From assembly GCA_021296325.1 (NCBI GenBank), contig JAGWAR010000004.1, forward strand, positions 401-53,125: 52,725 nucleotides of DNA, written 5' to 3'. The notes under the pieces were generated by a model, which saw only the letters and a list, made by a program, of their open reading frames with translations, was not told where the DNA came from and searched no databases. Position 1 is the first letter of the stretch; every line of letters starts with the position of its first letter. Position numbers and translations under genes: made by a program. The DNA comes from Alphaproteobacteria bacterium. Its GTDB lineage: Bacteria > Pseudomonadota > Alphaproteobacteria > GCA-2746255. Shown here one piece after another: positions 11,170 through 23,163 of the stretch.

Positions 11170-12948
11170 ATGGCCGGGCCTTACGACAGTTTCCGAACGT
11201 TTTTCCTGAGGCTCACCCGGCTTACCCGCAACGACCAGGTCGTGCTTTCCATCCTCGCCGTCGTCATCGGCGCGGTGACGGCGGTCGGCGCCATCGGCTT
11301 TCGGGAACTCATCCACTTCTTTCACCGCCTCTTCTTCCAGGCCGGGCCGAACAGCCTCGGCGACGTCGCCGCCGGGCTTCCCTGGTGGCAGGTGCTGCTG
11401 GTGCCGACCCTCGGCGGGCTCGCCATCGGGCTTTTCGTCCGTTACGTCCTGCCGGGCGGGCGGCCGCTTGCCGTCGCCCAGGTTATCGAGGCGGCCGCCT
11501 ATCACGGCGGGCGCATGCCGTTCCTGGCCGGTCTCGGCGCCGCTTTCACCTCGGCCGCTTCCATCGGCGTCGGGGCCTCGGTCGGGCGGGAAGGGCCGGT
11601 CGTTCATCTGGGCGCGACGCTGGCCTCCTACACGGTGGAACGCCTGCATTTAAGCCGTTCGCTGCTGTTGACGCTGCTGGCCTGCGGCGTCGCCTCGGCC
11701 GTCGCCGCCTCGTTCAACACGCCGATCGCCGGCGTCTTCTTCGCGCTCGAAGTTATCCTCGGCCACTACGCGTTGCGCGCCTTTGCGCCCATCGTCATCG
11801 CGTCCGTCACCGGCACGATCATCTCCCGCATCCATTTCGGCGACTTCCCGGCCTTCATCGTGCCGGACTACATGATCGTTTCCTTCCTCGAATTTCCGGC
11901 CTTCGCGATTCTGGGGATGCTAAGCGCGCTCACCGCCCTGCTATTCGTGCACAGCATTTTCTTCGTCGAGGAAAGGTGGCGGCGCGTTGCCTTTCCGGCC
12001 TGGGCGCGGCCGGCCGTGGGCGGGCTTGCGGTCGGCGGCATCGCGCTGTTCCTCCCCCAGGTGATGGGCGTCGGTTACGAGGCGACGAACGCGGCCTTGA
12101 ACGAATCGCTGGACCTGACCCTGTTGCTGGCGCTTCTGGTCGCCAAGACGGCGGCGACCGCGCTTTCGCTCGGCAGCGGCTTCGGCGGCGGCGTCTTCAG
12201 CCCGTCCATCTTCGTCGGCGCCATGCTGGGCGGCGCCTTCGGCATCATCGCCGCCAGCATCTTCCCCGAATACGGTTCTGCCCACGGCACCTACACGATC
12301 GTCGGCATGAGCGCGGTGGCCGCCGCTGTGCTGGGTGCGCCGATCTCGACGATTTTGATCGTCTTCGAATTGACGGGAAGCTACGAGGTGACGATCGCCG
12401 TCATGGTGGCAACCGTCATCTCCAGCCTGATCGCGCGGGAGGCCGGGATGAAATCCTTCTTCTTCCGTCAGCTCGAGCGGGAAGGGCTGAAGCTCGACAC
12501 CGGCCGCCTCGAGGGGCTGCTCCGCGGCATCTCCATCCGCCAGGTCATGCGTACGGATTACCCCGTCGTGAACGCCGTCGCCTCCGTCGCCGAGATCCGC
12601 GAGAAGCTCCGGGCCGCCCCGGACGGCGAGGTGTACGTCGCCGGCTCCTCGGGCCGGTTCCTGGGCGCCATCGCGCTCACCGATCTTGGCGAAAGCGCCT
12701 TCGACCCCTCGATCGACGCCCTGTTGAACGCGGTCGATTTGCTGCACCGCCATCCGATGGTGCTCGAGGCGGGGGACGATCTGGAGAAGGCGATCAAGCT
12801 GCTCGAAAGCGCCGATGCGCGCAGCCTGCCCGTCGTCGAGAACGCCGAGACGATGCGGCTCATCGGCGTCCTTTACGAACCGGACGCAATCCGCGCCTAC
12901 AACCAGGCCCTGCTGCACGCCCGTGCCGTCGAACATGGCGAGCGTTAG
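11170..12948 (+). CDS. CLC-type chloride channel with C-terminal CBS pair
   Basis: A 592-residue inner-membrane CLC protein. The membrane part (about 25-440) has the gating motif G-R-E-G-P (139-143, Glu141) and G-G-G-V-F-S-P-S (340-347), which line the anion path. The C-terminal part holds two CBS motifs (about 455-505 and 520-575), which in this family bind nucleotides and regulate gating. In place of the I-E-E of proton-coupled exchangers such as E. coli ClcA, this protein has A-L-E-V (Glu194-Val195), so the internal proton glutamate is a valine, as in CLC channels. The canonical G-S-G-I-P of the first filter segment is also absent. It may therefore conduct rather than exchange (inference). 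It starts 9 bp after the thioesterase stop with no strong Shine-Dalgarno sequence. Confidence 0.93.
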   Translation: MAGPYDSFRTFFLRLTRLTRNDQVVLSILAVVIGAVTAVGAIGFRELIHFFHRLFFQAGPNSLGDVAAGLPWWQVLLVPTLGGLAIGLFVRYVLPGGRPLAVAQVIEAAAYHGGRMPFLAGLGAAFTSAASIGVGASVGREGPVVHLGATLASYTVERLHLSRSLLLTLLACGVASAVAASFNTPIAGVFFALEVILGHYALRAFAPIVIASVTGTIISRIHFGDFPAFIVPDYMIVSFLEFPAFAILGMLSALTALLFVHSIFFVEERWRRVAFPAWARPAVGGLAVGGIALFLPQVMGVGYEATNAALNESLDLTLLLALLVAKTAATALSLGSGFGGGVFSPSIFVGAMLGGAFGIIAASIFPEYGSAHGTYTIVGMSAVAAAVLGAPISTILIVFELTGSYEVTIAVMVATVISSLIAREAGMKSFFFRQLEREGLKLDTGRLEGLLRGISIRQVMRTDYPVVNAVASVAEIREKLRAAPDGEVYVAGSSGRFLGAIALTDLGESAFDPSIDALLNAVDLLHRHPMVLEAGDDLEKAIKLLESADARSLPVVENAETMRLIGVLYEPDAIRAYNQALLHARAVEHGER

Positions 12949-12971
12949 GCCCAAATGGGGTATAAATCCGC

Positions 12972-15221
12972 ATGACCAGCCTCGATGCGGAAAAGCCCTT
13001 GGCGACGGCGGTGCCGGCCCGTCGCGCCTATCTCGACAACCTCAACCCGGAACAGCGCCAGGCGGTGGAAACCGTCGACGGCCCGCTTCTGGTGCTGGCC
13101 GGCGCCGGCACCGGCAAGACGCGGGTGCTGACGACGCGCATCGCCCATCTGCTGCTTTCCGGCCACGCGGTGCCCGGACAGATTCTCGCCGTTACCTTCA
13201 CGAACAAGGCGTCGCGCGAAATGAAAGAGCGCATCGGCGCCCTCATCGGCCGCGCCGTCGAGGGCCTTTGGGTCGGCACTTTCCATTCCGTCTGCGCCCA
13301 GATCCTGCGGCGTCACGCCGAATTGCTGGGCCTTAAATCCTCCTTCACGATTCTCGACATGGACGACCAGATCCGCCTGCTGAAGCAGGTCATCGTGGCG
13401 GCCAATCTGGACGAGAAACGCTGGCCGGCGCGCGTGCTGTCGAATTTGATCCAGCGCTGGAAGGACCGGGGGCTCACCCCCGACAAGGTGTCGGCGTCCG
13501 ACGCCTCGGAATTCGCCAATGGCAAGGGGCCTGGGCTTTACGCCACCTATCAGGAACGCCTGAAGGCGGTCAATGCCGTCGATTTCGGCGACCTCATCCT
13601 GCATTGCCTCACCTTGTTCACGAAGCACGAGGACGTGTTGCAGGACTGGCAGCGGCGCTTCCGCTACCTGCTCGTCGACGAATACCAGGATTCGAACGTC
13701 GCCCAATATCTCTGGCTGCGGCTGTTGGCCCGGAAGAATCGCAACCTCTGCGTCGTCGGCGACGACGACCAGTCGATCTATGGCTGGCGCGGCGCCGAGG
13801 TCGGCAACATCCTGCGTTTTGAAAAGGACTTTCCCGGCGCCAGGGTCATCCGGCTCGAACGCAATTACCGTTCGACCCATCACATTCTCGAGGCCGCCTC
13901 CGATCTGATTGCGAAGAACGCAGGCCGTCTGGGCAAGCGGCTGTGGACGGATCTGGCAGAGGGGGAAAAGCTTCGCCTGTGCGGCGTGTGGGATGGCGAA
14001 GAGGAAGCCCGCGTCGTCGGCGAAGAGATCGAGACGCTGCACCGTGCCTCCCATGCCCTGAACGAGATCGCCGTTCTCGTCCGCGCCGGGTTCCAGACCC
14101 GCGAGTTCGAGGAACGCCTCGTCACCCTCGGCGTGCCCTACCGCATCGTCGGCAGCCTGCGGTTCTACGAGCGCCAGGAAATCCGCGACGCCATCGCCTA
14201 TCTGCGCGTTCTTGTCCACCCCGGCGACGACCTTGCCTTCGAGCGCATCGTGAACACGCCGAAGCGCGGGCTCGGCGAGGCGACGTTGCAGGCGGTTCAC
14301 CGCCTGGCCCGCGCCGAAGGCCTGTCCCTGACCGATGCTGCCGCCCGGCTGGTGACGACGGACGAACTGAAGCCCCGGGCGCGCAGCGCCCTGGCCGCCC
14401 TGCTCGAGCATTTCACGCGCTGGCGCAGCCTGCTCGACCATGCCTCCCACGCCGACCTTACCGCCCAGATGCTCGACGAATCCGGCTACACGGAAATGTG
14501 GCAGAAGGACAAATCGCCGGACGCGCCGGGCCGGCTCGAGAATCTGAAGGAACTCGTCGCCGCGCTCGAGGAATTCGACAGCCTGGTCGGCTTCCTCGAA
14601 CATGTCAGCCTGATCATGGAAAACGAAGCGATCAGCGGCAATGGCAGCGACATGGTCAATCTGATGACGCTGCACAGCGCCAAGGGACTCGAGTTCGACA
14701 CCGTCTTCCTGCCGGGATGGGAGGAGGGCGTCTTTCCCCACCAGCGCACGCTGGACGAGGAAGGCAACGAAGGCCTCGAAGAGGAACGCCGCCTGGCTTA
14801 CGTCGGGCTCACCCGCGCGCGAAAGCGCGTCTACCTTTCCTTCGCCGCCAACCGGCGCATCTACAACCAGTGGCAAAGCAACATCCCCTCGCGCTTTCTC
14901 GACGAACTGCCGCCCGAGCACGTCGAGGTGAACACGGAAACGGGCCTTTACGGCGGCGCCTATGGGGGCGCGCCGGGCCTTCGTGAATCGAAGACCGCCT
15001 TTCACTGGGACGCCGCCGACGGCTACCGCCCGGCGCACACACTGGAAGGCAAGGGGCGCGTCGTCGAGGTGGATGCGGCGGCCTTCGCCGCCGGTGCCCG
15101 TGTCTTTCACCAGAAATTCGGCTACGGCCTCGTGCTCAACGCCGAGGGTGACCGCCTTTACGTTTCCTTCGACAAGGCCGGCCGCAAGAAGGTGTTGGCA
15201 AGCTTCGTGACCGGGGCCTAG
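12972..15221 (+). CDS. uvrD: UvrD/PcrA-type 3'-5' DNA helicase
   Basis: A 749-residue superfamily 1A helicase. Motif Q is L-N-P-E-Q-R-Q-A-V, Walker A A-G-A-G-T-G-K-T (43-50), motif Ia F-T-N-K-A-S-R-E-M, motif II D-E-Y-Q-D-S-N, motif III G-D-D-D-Q-S-I-Y-G-W-R-G-A, motif IV L-E-R-N-Y-R-S, motif V L-M-T-L-H-S-A-K-G-L-E-F and motif VI V-G-L-T-R-A-R. The C-terminus (F-H-Q-K-F-G-Y-G onward) is the UvrD-type tail that contacts partners such as UvrB or RNA polymerase. It unwinds DNA in nucleotide-excision and mismatch repair. It begins 23 bp after the CLC gene. UvrD and PcrA cannot be separated by sequence reading alone, so the symbol reflects the usual proteobacterial naming. Confidence 0.95.
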   Translation: MTSLDAEKPLATAVPARRAYLDNLNPEQRQAVETVDGPLLVLAGAGTGKTRVLTTRIAHLLLSGHAVPGQILAVTFTNKASREMKERIGALIGRAVEGLWVGTFHSVCAQILRRHAELLGLKSSFTILDMDDQIRLLKQVIVAANLDEKRWPARVLSNLIQRWKDRGLTPDKVSASDASEFANGKGPGLYATYQERLKAVNAVDFGDLILHCLTLFTKHEDVLQDWQRRFRYLLVDEYQDSNVAQYLWLRLLARKNRNLCVVGDDDQSIYGWRGAEVGNILRFEKDFPGARVIRLERNYRSTHHILEAASDLIAKNAGRLGKRLWTDLAEGEKLRLCGVWDGEEEARVVGEEIETLHRASHALNEIAVLVRAGFQTREFEERLVTLGVPYRIVGSLRFYERQEIRDAIAYLRVLVHPGDDLAFERIVNTPKRGLGEATLQAVHRLARAEGLSLTDAAARLVTTDELKPRARSALAALLEHFTRWRSLLDHASHADLTAQMLDESGYTEMWQKDKSPDAPGRLENLKELVAALEEFDSLVGFLEHVSLIMENEAISGNGSDMVNLMTLHSAKGLEFDTVFLPGWEEGVFPHQRTLDEEGNEGLEEERRLAYVGLTRARKRVYLSFAANRRIYNQWQSNIPSRFLDELPPEHVEVNTETGLYGGAYGGAPGLRESKTAFHWDAADGYRPAHTLEGKGRVVEVDAAAFAAGARVFHQKFGYGLVLNAEGDRLYVSFDKAGRKKVLASFVTGA

Positions 15222-15283
15222 GCGGCCCGCGGCCGGGCCGGGCGACCCTTGCAAGGGGGCACCCGCCCGCCTAGCTTGGACCC

Positions 15284-17293
15284 ATGGCGAAAGGCTTGCA
15301 GACAAGGGAGGCGGCGGACCCGCTGGCCAGGCTTCTGGACGAAGCCGGCATGGCGGCGGCGCCCGACGAAATCCACGCCCTCGTCCGGGGCGTGGCGGCG
15401 GCGCCGCCGGGCATCGAACCCGAGGCCTGGCTCGGCCTTCTGCCAAGCCCGCCCGCGCCTGCGCTCAAGGAAACCCTGCTTGCGTTGGAGGCCGAGGCTC
15501 GCGTCGCCTTCGCGGCCGAACGCCACGCCGCCGCCACGCCGGAACGGCTGGCGGCGCTCCGGGCCGAGCTTGCCTCCCTTCGCCTCGACGGCTTTCTCGT
15601 CCCCCGCGCCGACGAACATCAGGGCGAATACGTGCCCCGCGCCGCCAACCGGCTCGCCTGGCTGACCGGCTTCACCGGCTCGGCGGGCCTGGCCATCGTG
15701 CTCAAGGAGAAGGCTGCGATCTTCGTCGACGGGCGCTACACGCTGCAGGTGCGCGAGCAGGTGGCGACGGACCGCTTCACGCCGCTTCACCTGACGGAAG
15801 ACCCGCCCCACGCCTGGCTGAAGGCGGCGCTGAAGCCCGGCGCACGCATCGGTTTCGACCCCTGGCTCTTCACGCCTTCCGGGTTGAAGCCTTTCGCCCG
15901 CGCCTGCAAGGAGGCGGGGGCCGCGCTCGTGCCCGGTGCGGCGAATCCGGTGGACCGCGTCTGGCAGGACCGCCCGCCGTCGCCCATCTCACCCGTCCGG
16001 GTCCACGATCTTTGCTTCGCGGGCGAGGCGGGCGAGGCGAAGCGCAAAAGAATCGCCGCCGCTCTTGACGACGCCGACGCCGTTTTTCTTTCCCAGCCCG
16101 ATTCGATCGCCTGGCTTTTGAACGTGCGGGGCGGCGACCTTTCCCACACGCCCTTGCCGCTTTCCTTCGCGCTGCTTTACGCCGACGCCTCGCTCGATTG
16201 GTTCATCGACCCCCGCAAGGTGAACGCGGAAACGAAGGCCCATCTCGGCCCCGGCGTCCGGGTGAGGGAACGCACCGCGCTCCTCGAAACGCTCGGCGGG
16301 CTTGGCGGGCGGCAACGCACCGTCCTGCTCGATCCGGCAACGACGCCCGTTGCCGTCGACGCGGCCTTGCGCGAGCGGGGCGCCGTGATCCGCAACGGTA
16401 TGGACCCCTGCGCGCTGCCCAAGGCCTGCAAGAACGAAACGGAACTGGCGGGCATGCGCGCCGCCCATCGCCGCGACGGGGCTGCGCTCACCCGGTTCCT
16501 CGCCCTGCTTGACCGGGAAGGCCCGAAGGGAGGCCTGACCGAGATTTCCGCGGCCGACGCGCTCGAAGGCTTTCGCCGCGAGAACGAGCATTTCCGGGGG
16601 TTGAGCTTCCCGACCATTTCTGGCGCCGGCGCCCATGGCGCGATCGTCCATTACCGGGTGACCCCGGAGACGGACGCGCGCATCGCGCCCGACCTGCTCT
16701 ACCTCGTCGATTCGGGCGCCCAGTATCTCGATGGCACAACGGACGTAACCCGCACAGTGGCGATCGGTGCGCCCACCGCCGAGCAGCGCGACCGTTTCAC
16801 CCGCGTCCTCAAAGGTCACATTGCGCTCGCCCGGGCCCGGTTCCCGGAAGGCACGGCCGGCTCGCAACTCGACGCGCTCGCCCGCGCCGCCCTTTGGGAA
16901 GGCGGCCTCGACTACGACCACGGCACCGGTCACGGGGTGGGCAGCTATCTCGGTGTCCATGAAGGGCCGCAGCGGATCTCCAAGCGCGCCGATTCGGTGG
17001 CGCTTCGCCCCGGCATGATCCTTTCCGACGAACCCGGCTACTACGAGACGGACGCCTACGGCATCCGGATCGAAAGCCTGGTGGTGGTCAGGCGGGAAAA
17101 ATCGCCGCCGGTGCTCGGCTTCGAGGTGCTGACGCTGGCCCCGATCGACCGGGCGCTGATCGAAAAGAATTTGCTGGATGAAGAGGAAACCGCCTGGCTC
17201 GACGCCTATCACCGCCGGGTCTTCGAGGCACTCTCGCCCCTGCTCGATGCATCGACGAAGGCCTGGCTTCAATCCGTGACCGCACCGCTCTGA
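15284..17293 (+). CDS. pepP: Xaa-Pro aminopeptidase (M24B family)
   Basis: A 669-residue cytosolic metallopeptidase that removes an N-terminal residue preceding proline. It has a creatinase-type N-domain (F-L-V-P-R-A-D-E-H-Q-G-E-Y-V-P, then L-T-G-F-T-G-S-A-G), a second creatinase-like domain and the pita-bread catalytic domain. The metal site is visible in V-D-S-G-A-Q-Y-L-D-G-T-T-D-V-T-R, H-G-T-G-H-G-V-G, D-E-P-G-Y-Y and G-I-R-I-E-S. The family domain starts only near residue 85, at R-L-A-A-L-R-A-E-L. The preceding segment is an Ala/Glu-rich extension that such enzymes usually lack. The ATG at 15284 has no clear Shine-Dalgarno sequence, so the true start could be internal. The stop codon abuts the ligA stop on the other strand with no base between them. 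Confidence 0.92.
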   Translation: MAKGLQTREAADPLARLLDEAGMAAAPDEIHALVRGVAAAPPGIEPEAWLGLLPSPPAPALKETLLALEAEARVAFAAERHAAATPERLAALRAELASLRLDGFLVPRADEHQGEYVPRAANRLAWLTGFTGSAGLAIVLKEKAAIFVDGRYTLQVREQVATDRFTPLHLTEDPPHAWLKAALKPGARIGFDPWLFTPSGLKPFARACKEAGAALVPGAANPVDRVWQDRPPSPISPVRVHDLCFAGEAGEAKRKRIAAALDDADAVFLSQPDSIAWLLNVRGGDLSHTPLPLSFALLYADASLDWFIDPRKVNAETKAHLGPGVRVRERTALLETLGGLGGRQRTVLLDPATTPVAVDAALRERGAVIRNGMDPCALPKACKNETELAGMRAAHRRDGAALTRFLALLDREGPKGGLTEISAADALEGFRRENEHFRGLSFPTISGAGAHGAIVHYRVTPETDARIAPDLLYLVDSGAQYLDGTTDVTRTVAIGAPTAEQRDRFTRVLKGHIALARARFPEGTAGSQLDALARAALWEGGLDYDHGTGHGVGSYLGVHEGPQRISKRADSVALRPGMILSDEPGYYETDAYGIRIESLVVVRREKSPPVLGFEVLTLAPIDRALIEKNLLDEEETAWLDAYHRRVFEALSPLLDASTKAWLQSVTAPL

Positions 17294-21060
<3,767 letters not shown>

Positions 21061-21075
21061 GGGCGTTTGAGGACC

Positions 21076-21930
21076 TTACAGCTGGGGTTTGCCGGAGGCG
21101 GGCGCGCTGGTCACCATGGGCCGCAATTCCTTCTTCGTCAGAAGATCGTAGCTGTCCTGATACCACTCGCTGCCGGGGAAATTATAGCCAAGCACGGCGG
21201 CCGTCTTGCGCGCCTCTTCGATCAGGCCAAGGGCGATGTAGGCTTCGGTCAGCCGGTGCAGGGCCTCGGCGACCTGCAGGGTGTTCTGGTATTTGTCGAC
21301 GACGGTCCGAAACCGCTTGATCGCCGCCAGATAATTGTTGTGCTTCATGTAGTAGCGGCCGACTTCCATTTCCTTGCCGGCCAGGTGGTTGTGGGTGAAT
21401 TCAAGCTTGAGGCGCGCGTCGCGGGCGTATTTGCTGTCCGGGAAACGGCGGATCAGCGTCTCCAGCGCCTTGCCGGCCGCTTTCGTCATTTTCTGATCGC
21501 GGTTCACGTCCGAGATCTGCTCGTAATAGCAAAGCGCCTTCAGATAATAGGCATAAGGCGTATCCGGGTTGCCCGGATGCACCTGGATGAAACGGTCCAG
21601 TGCAACAATCGCCTCGTCGTACCGGTTGCGCAGGTAATGGCTGTAGGCGGCCATCAGCTGGGCCTTCGTCGCCCAGACGGAATAGGGATGCTGACGCTCG
21701 ACGTCGCCGAAGGCGGTAATGGCGGCCTTGAGGTCGCCCTCGATCAGCAGGTCCATGGCGTGATTGTACAGCTCGCCGGCCGGCCGCTCGATGAAGAGGG
21801 CGTCGTCGGAGATGAAGCTGCCGCTGTCGTCGTCGGAGGAAGAGCAGGCGCCAAGCAGACAGATCGCTCCGAAGGCTGCAAACAGCCACCGGCGGGTTTC
21901 GCGTCGGGCGGGCTTCATTGAGGGCGTCAT
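21076..21930 (-). CDS. bamD: outer-membrane assembly lipoprotein BamD
   Basis: A 284-residue lipoprotein of the BAM complex, which inserts beta-barrel proteins into the outer membrane. An N-terminal signal ends in the lipobox L-L-G-A-C (Cys29), followed by a Ser/Asp-rich linker without Asp immediately after the Cys. TPR repeats follow (A-I-T-A-F-G-D-V-E-R-Q-H-P-Y-S, A-I-V-A-L-D-R-F-I-Q-V-H-P-G-N, then the Y-Y-E-Q-I-S-D-V-N-R-D and R-F-P-D-S-K-Y-A-R-D-A family signatures). An A-G-G-A-G lies just before the ATG; Met5 is an alternative start. The gene lies downstream of an lpxC terminator, so it probably has its own promoter in 21931-22039. Confidence 0.96.
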   Translation of the reverse strand: MTPSMKPARRETRRWLFAAFGAICLLGACSSSDDDSGSFISDDALFIERPAGELYNHAMDLLIEGDLKAAITAFGDVERQHPYSVWATKAQLMAAYSHYLRNRYDEAIVALDRFIQVHPGNPDTPYAYYLKALCYYEQISDVNRDQKMTKAAGKALETLIRRFPDSKYARDARLKLEFTHNHLAGKEMEVGRYYMKHNNYLAAIKRFRTVVDKYQNTLQVAEALHRLTEAYIALGLIEEARKTAAVLGYNFPGSEWYQDSYDLLTKKELRPMVTSAPASGKPQL

Positions 21931-22039
21931 CGAACTCCTGAGGCGTCCACGGGACCGGCCACCCCGTTGCCGTCGAATATAGCACGCCGAAGGCGGATTC
22001 CCAGGGGTTTCGGCGGTTTTCGCCGGGGGCGGCGGGCAT

Positions 22040-22065
22040 AAAAAACGCCGCCGGAACCGGCGGCG
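22040..22065 (-). terminator. Rho-independent terminator of lpxC
   Basis: A perfect 9-bp stem (C-G-C-C-G-C-C-G-G with its complement, 22046-22054 and 22057-22065) is followed on the minus strand by six T residues (22045-22040). It lies about 37 bp after the lpxC stop and before bamD, so it separates the ftsZ/lpxC transcripts from bamD-recN-ligA. Confidence 0.85.
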
Positions 22066-22101
22066 GAAATGGGGATGGCGCGAAGGAAAAACGGGCCTGG
22101 G

Positions 22102-23034
22102 TTAGGCCTCCATCGCGTTCAGGTGAGGGGGTTCCCACGTCTCGTCCACATGGACGGCTTCTTCCGCCGGTACGCGGCGGAAGGCGTCCCGCTCCTTGAA
22201 GAGCTTGTGGAGCAACTGGTTGTTCAGCGTATGCCCGGAATAAAGGCCGCGGTAGAGACCGCGAATCGGCGTGCCGGCCAGGTAGAGATCGCCGATGCAA
22301 TCCAGCGCCTTGTGCCGCACGAACTCGTCCTCGTAGCGCAGGCCTTCCTCGTTCAGCACCTTGTCGCCGTCGCAGCTGACGACGATCGCGTTCTTCAGCG
22401 AACCGCCGCGCGCCAGTCCGGCGGCGCGAAGCTGGCTTACTTCTTCCTCGAAACCGAAAGTCCGGGCCCGGCAGATGTCGGATTTGAACGTGCCGTTCGA
22501 AAGATGGAAACGGCAGCTTTGCCGGGAGATGGCCGCCCGGTCGAAATCGATCTCGCATTCGATGGAAAAGACCGGGGCCGGCATCAGCGCTGCGCTGCGC
22601 TCGCCGTCTTTCACGAGAACCGGCTTCAGAATTTCAATCGCCATGCGTGGCGCGTCCTGCTGCTGGATGCCGGCACATTCGATCAGAAACACAAACGGTG
22701 CGGCGCTGCCATCCATGGCCGGTACTTCGGGGCCGGTGACCTCGATGATCGCGTTGTCGATTTCGCAACCGTAAAGGGCGGCCATCAGATGTTCGATAGT
22801 GGCGACGCGCACTTTATCGGCGTTGCCGATCGTCGTGCCCATCACCGTGTCGACGACGTTGTCCCAGCGCGCCGCCAGTTCGGCGCCCTTGCCGGCGATG
22901 TCGGTGCGCCGAAAAACGATCCCGGTGTCCGGCTCGGCCGGGCGGATCGTCATGGTCACATGGGCGCCGCTGTGCAGCCCCGTTCCGGTGCAGGCGATCT
23001 CGCTGCGTAGGGTCTTCTGGAAAGTCGGTTTCAC
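22102..23034 (-). CDS. lpxC: UDP-3-O-acyl-N-acetylglucosamine deacetylase
   Basis: A 310-residue zinc deacetylase that commits UDP-GlcNAc to lipid A synthesis. The zinc ligands are seen in I-E-H-L-M-A-A-L (with the catalytic Glu) and in [10 protein letters not shown] (His and Asp), and the catalytic His in S-G-H-T-L-N-N. The length is typical. The start is GTG at 23034 (V-K-P-T-F-Q-K-T-L). It is the last gene of the division-cluster direction before a strong terminator, and is separated from ftsZ by 129 bp containing a long hairpin. The cell therefore makes LPS, as expected of a Gram-negative organism. Confidence 0.97.
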   Translation of the reverse strand: MKPTFQKTLRSEIACTGTGLHSGAHVTMTIRPAEPDTGIVFRRTDIAGKGAELAARWDNVVDTVMGTTIGNADKVRVATIEHLMAALYGCEIDNAIIEVTGPEVPAMDGSAAPFVFLIECAGIQQQDAPRMAIEILKPVLVKDGERSAALMPAPVFSIECEIDFDRAAISRQSCRFHLSNGTFKSDICRARTFGFEEEVSQLRAAGLARGGSLKNAIVVSCDGDKVLNEEGLRYEDEFVRHKALDCIGDLYLAGTPIRGLYRGLYSGHTLNNQLLHKLFKERDAFRRVPAEEAVHVDETWEPPHLNAMEA

Positions 23035-23070
23035 TGGGAAAAGGTTCTCTTAACGGATTAACTAAGATTC

Positions 23071-23111
23071 GAATGCTCCGGGGGGTGTATCAAACCTCCC
23101 CCCGGGCATTC
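23071..23111. promoter_or_regulatory. long hairpin between ftsZ and lpxC
   Basis: GAATGC-T-CCGGGGGG (23071-23085) pairs with CCCCCCGGGCATTC (23098-23111). This gives 14 base pairs with one bulged T and a 12-nt loop. Neither side is followed by a clear T-run, so it is not a classic terminator. It could attenuate read-through from ftsZ into lpxC or protect the ftsZ 3' end; this is inference. Confidence 0.6.
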
Positions 23112-23163
23112 AAATCACGTTTTGTTACAAAATGTTACGGGCAATCCGCGGCACGCCTGCCGG

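Noticed and set aside
15222-15283. Terminator after the uvrD gene
   Set aside because: GC-rich self-complementary sequence is present but no T-run follows.
12945-15446. 833-codon open frame antisense to the uvrD gene
   Set aside because: It is the complementary shadow of a GC-rich gene with G/C third positions; it has no recognisable domain and spans gene boundaries.
23050-23061. TTAA repeats upstream of lpxC as a CtrA site
   Set aside because: The spacing between the two TTAA elements is 4 rather than 7 bases.
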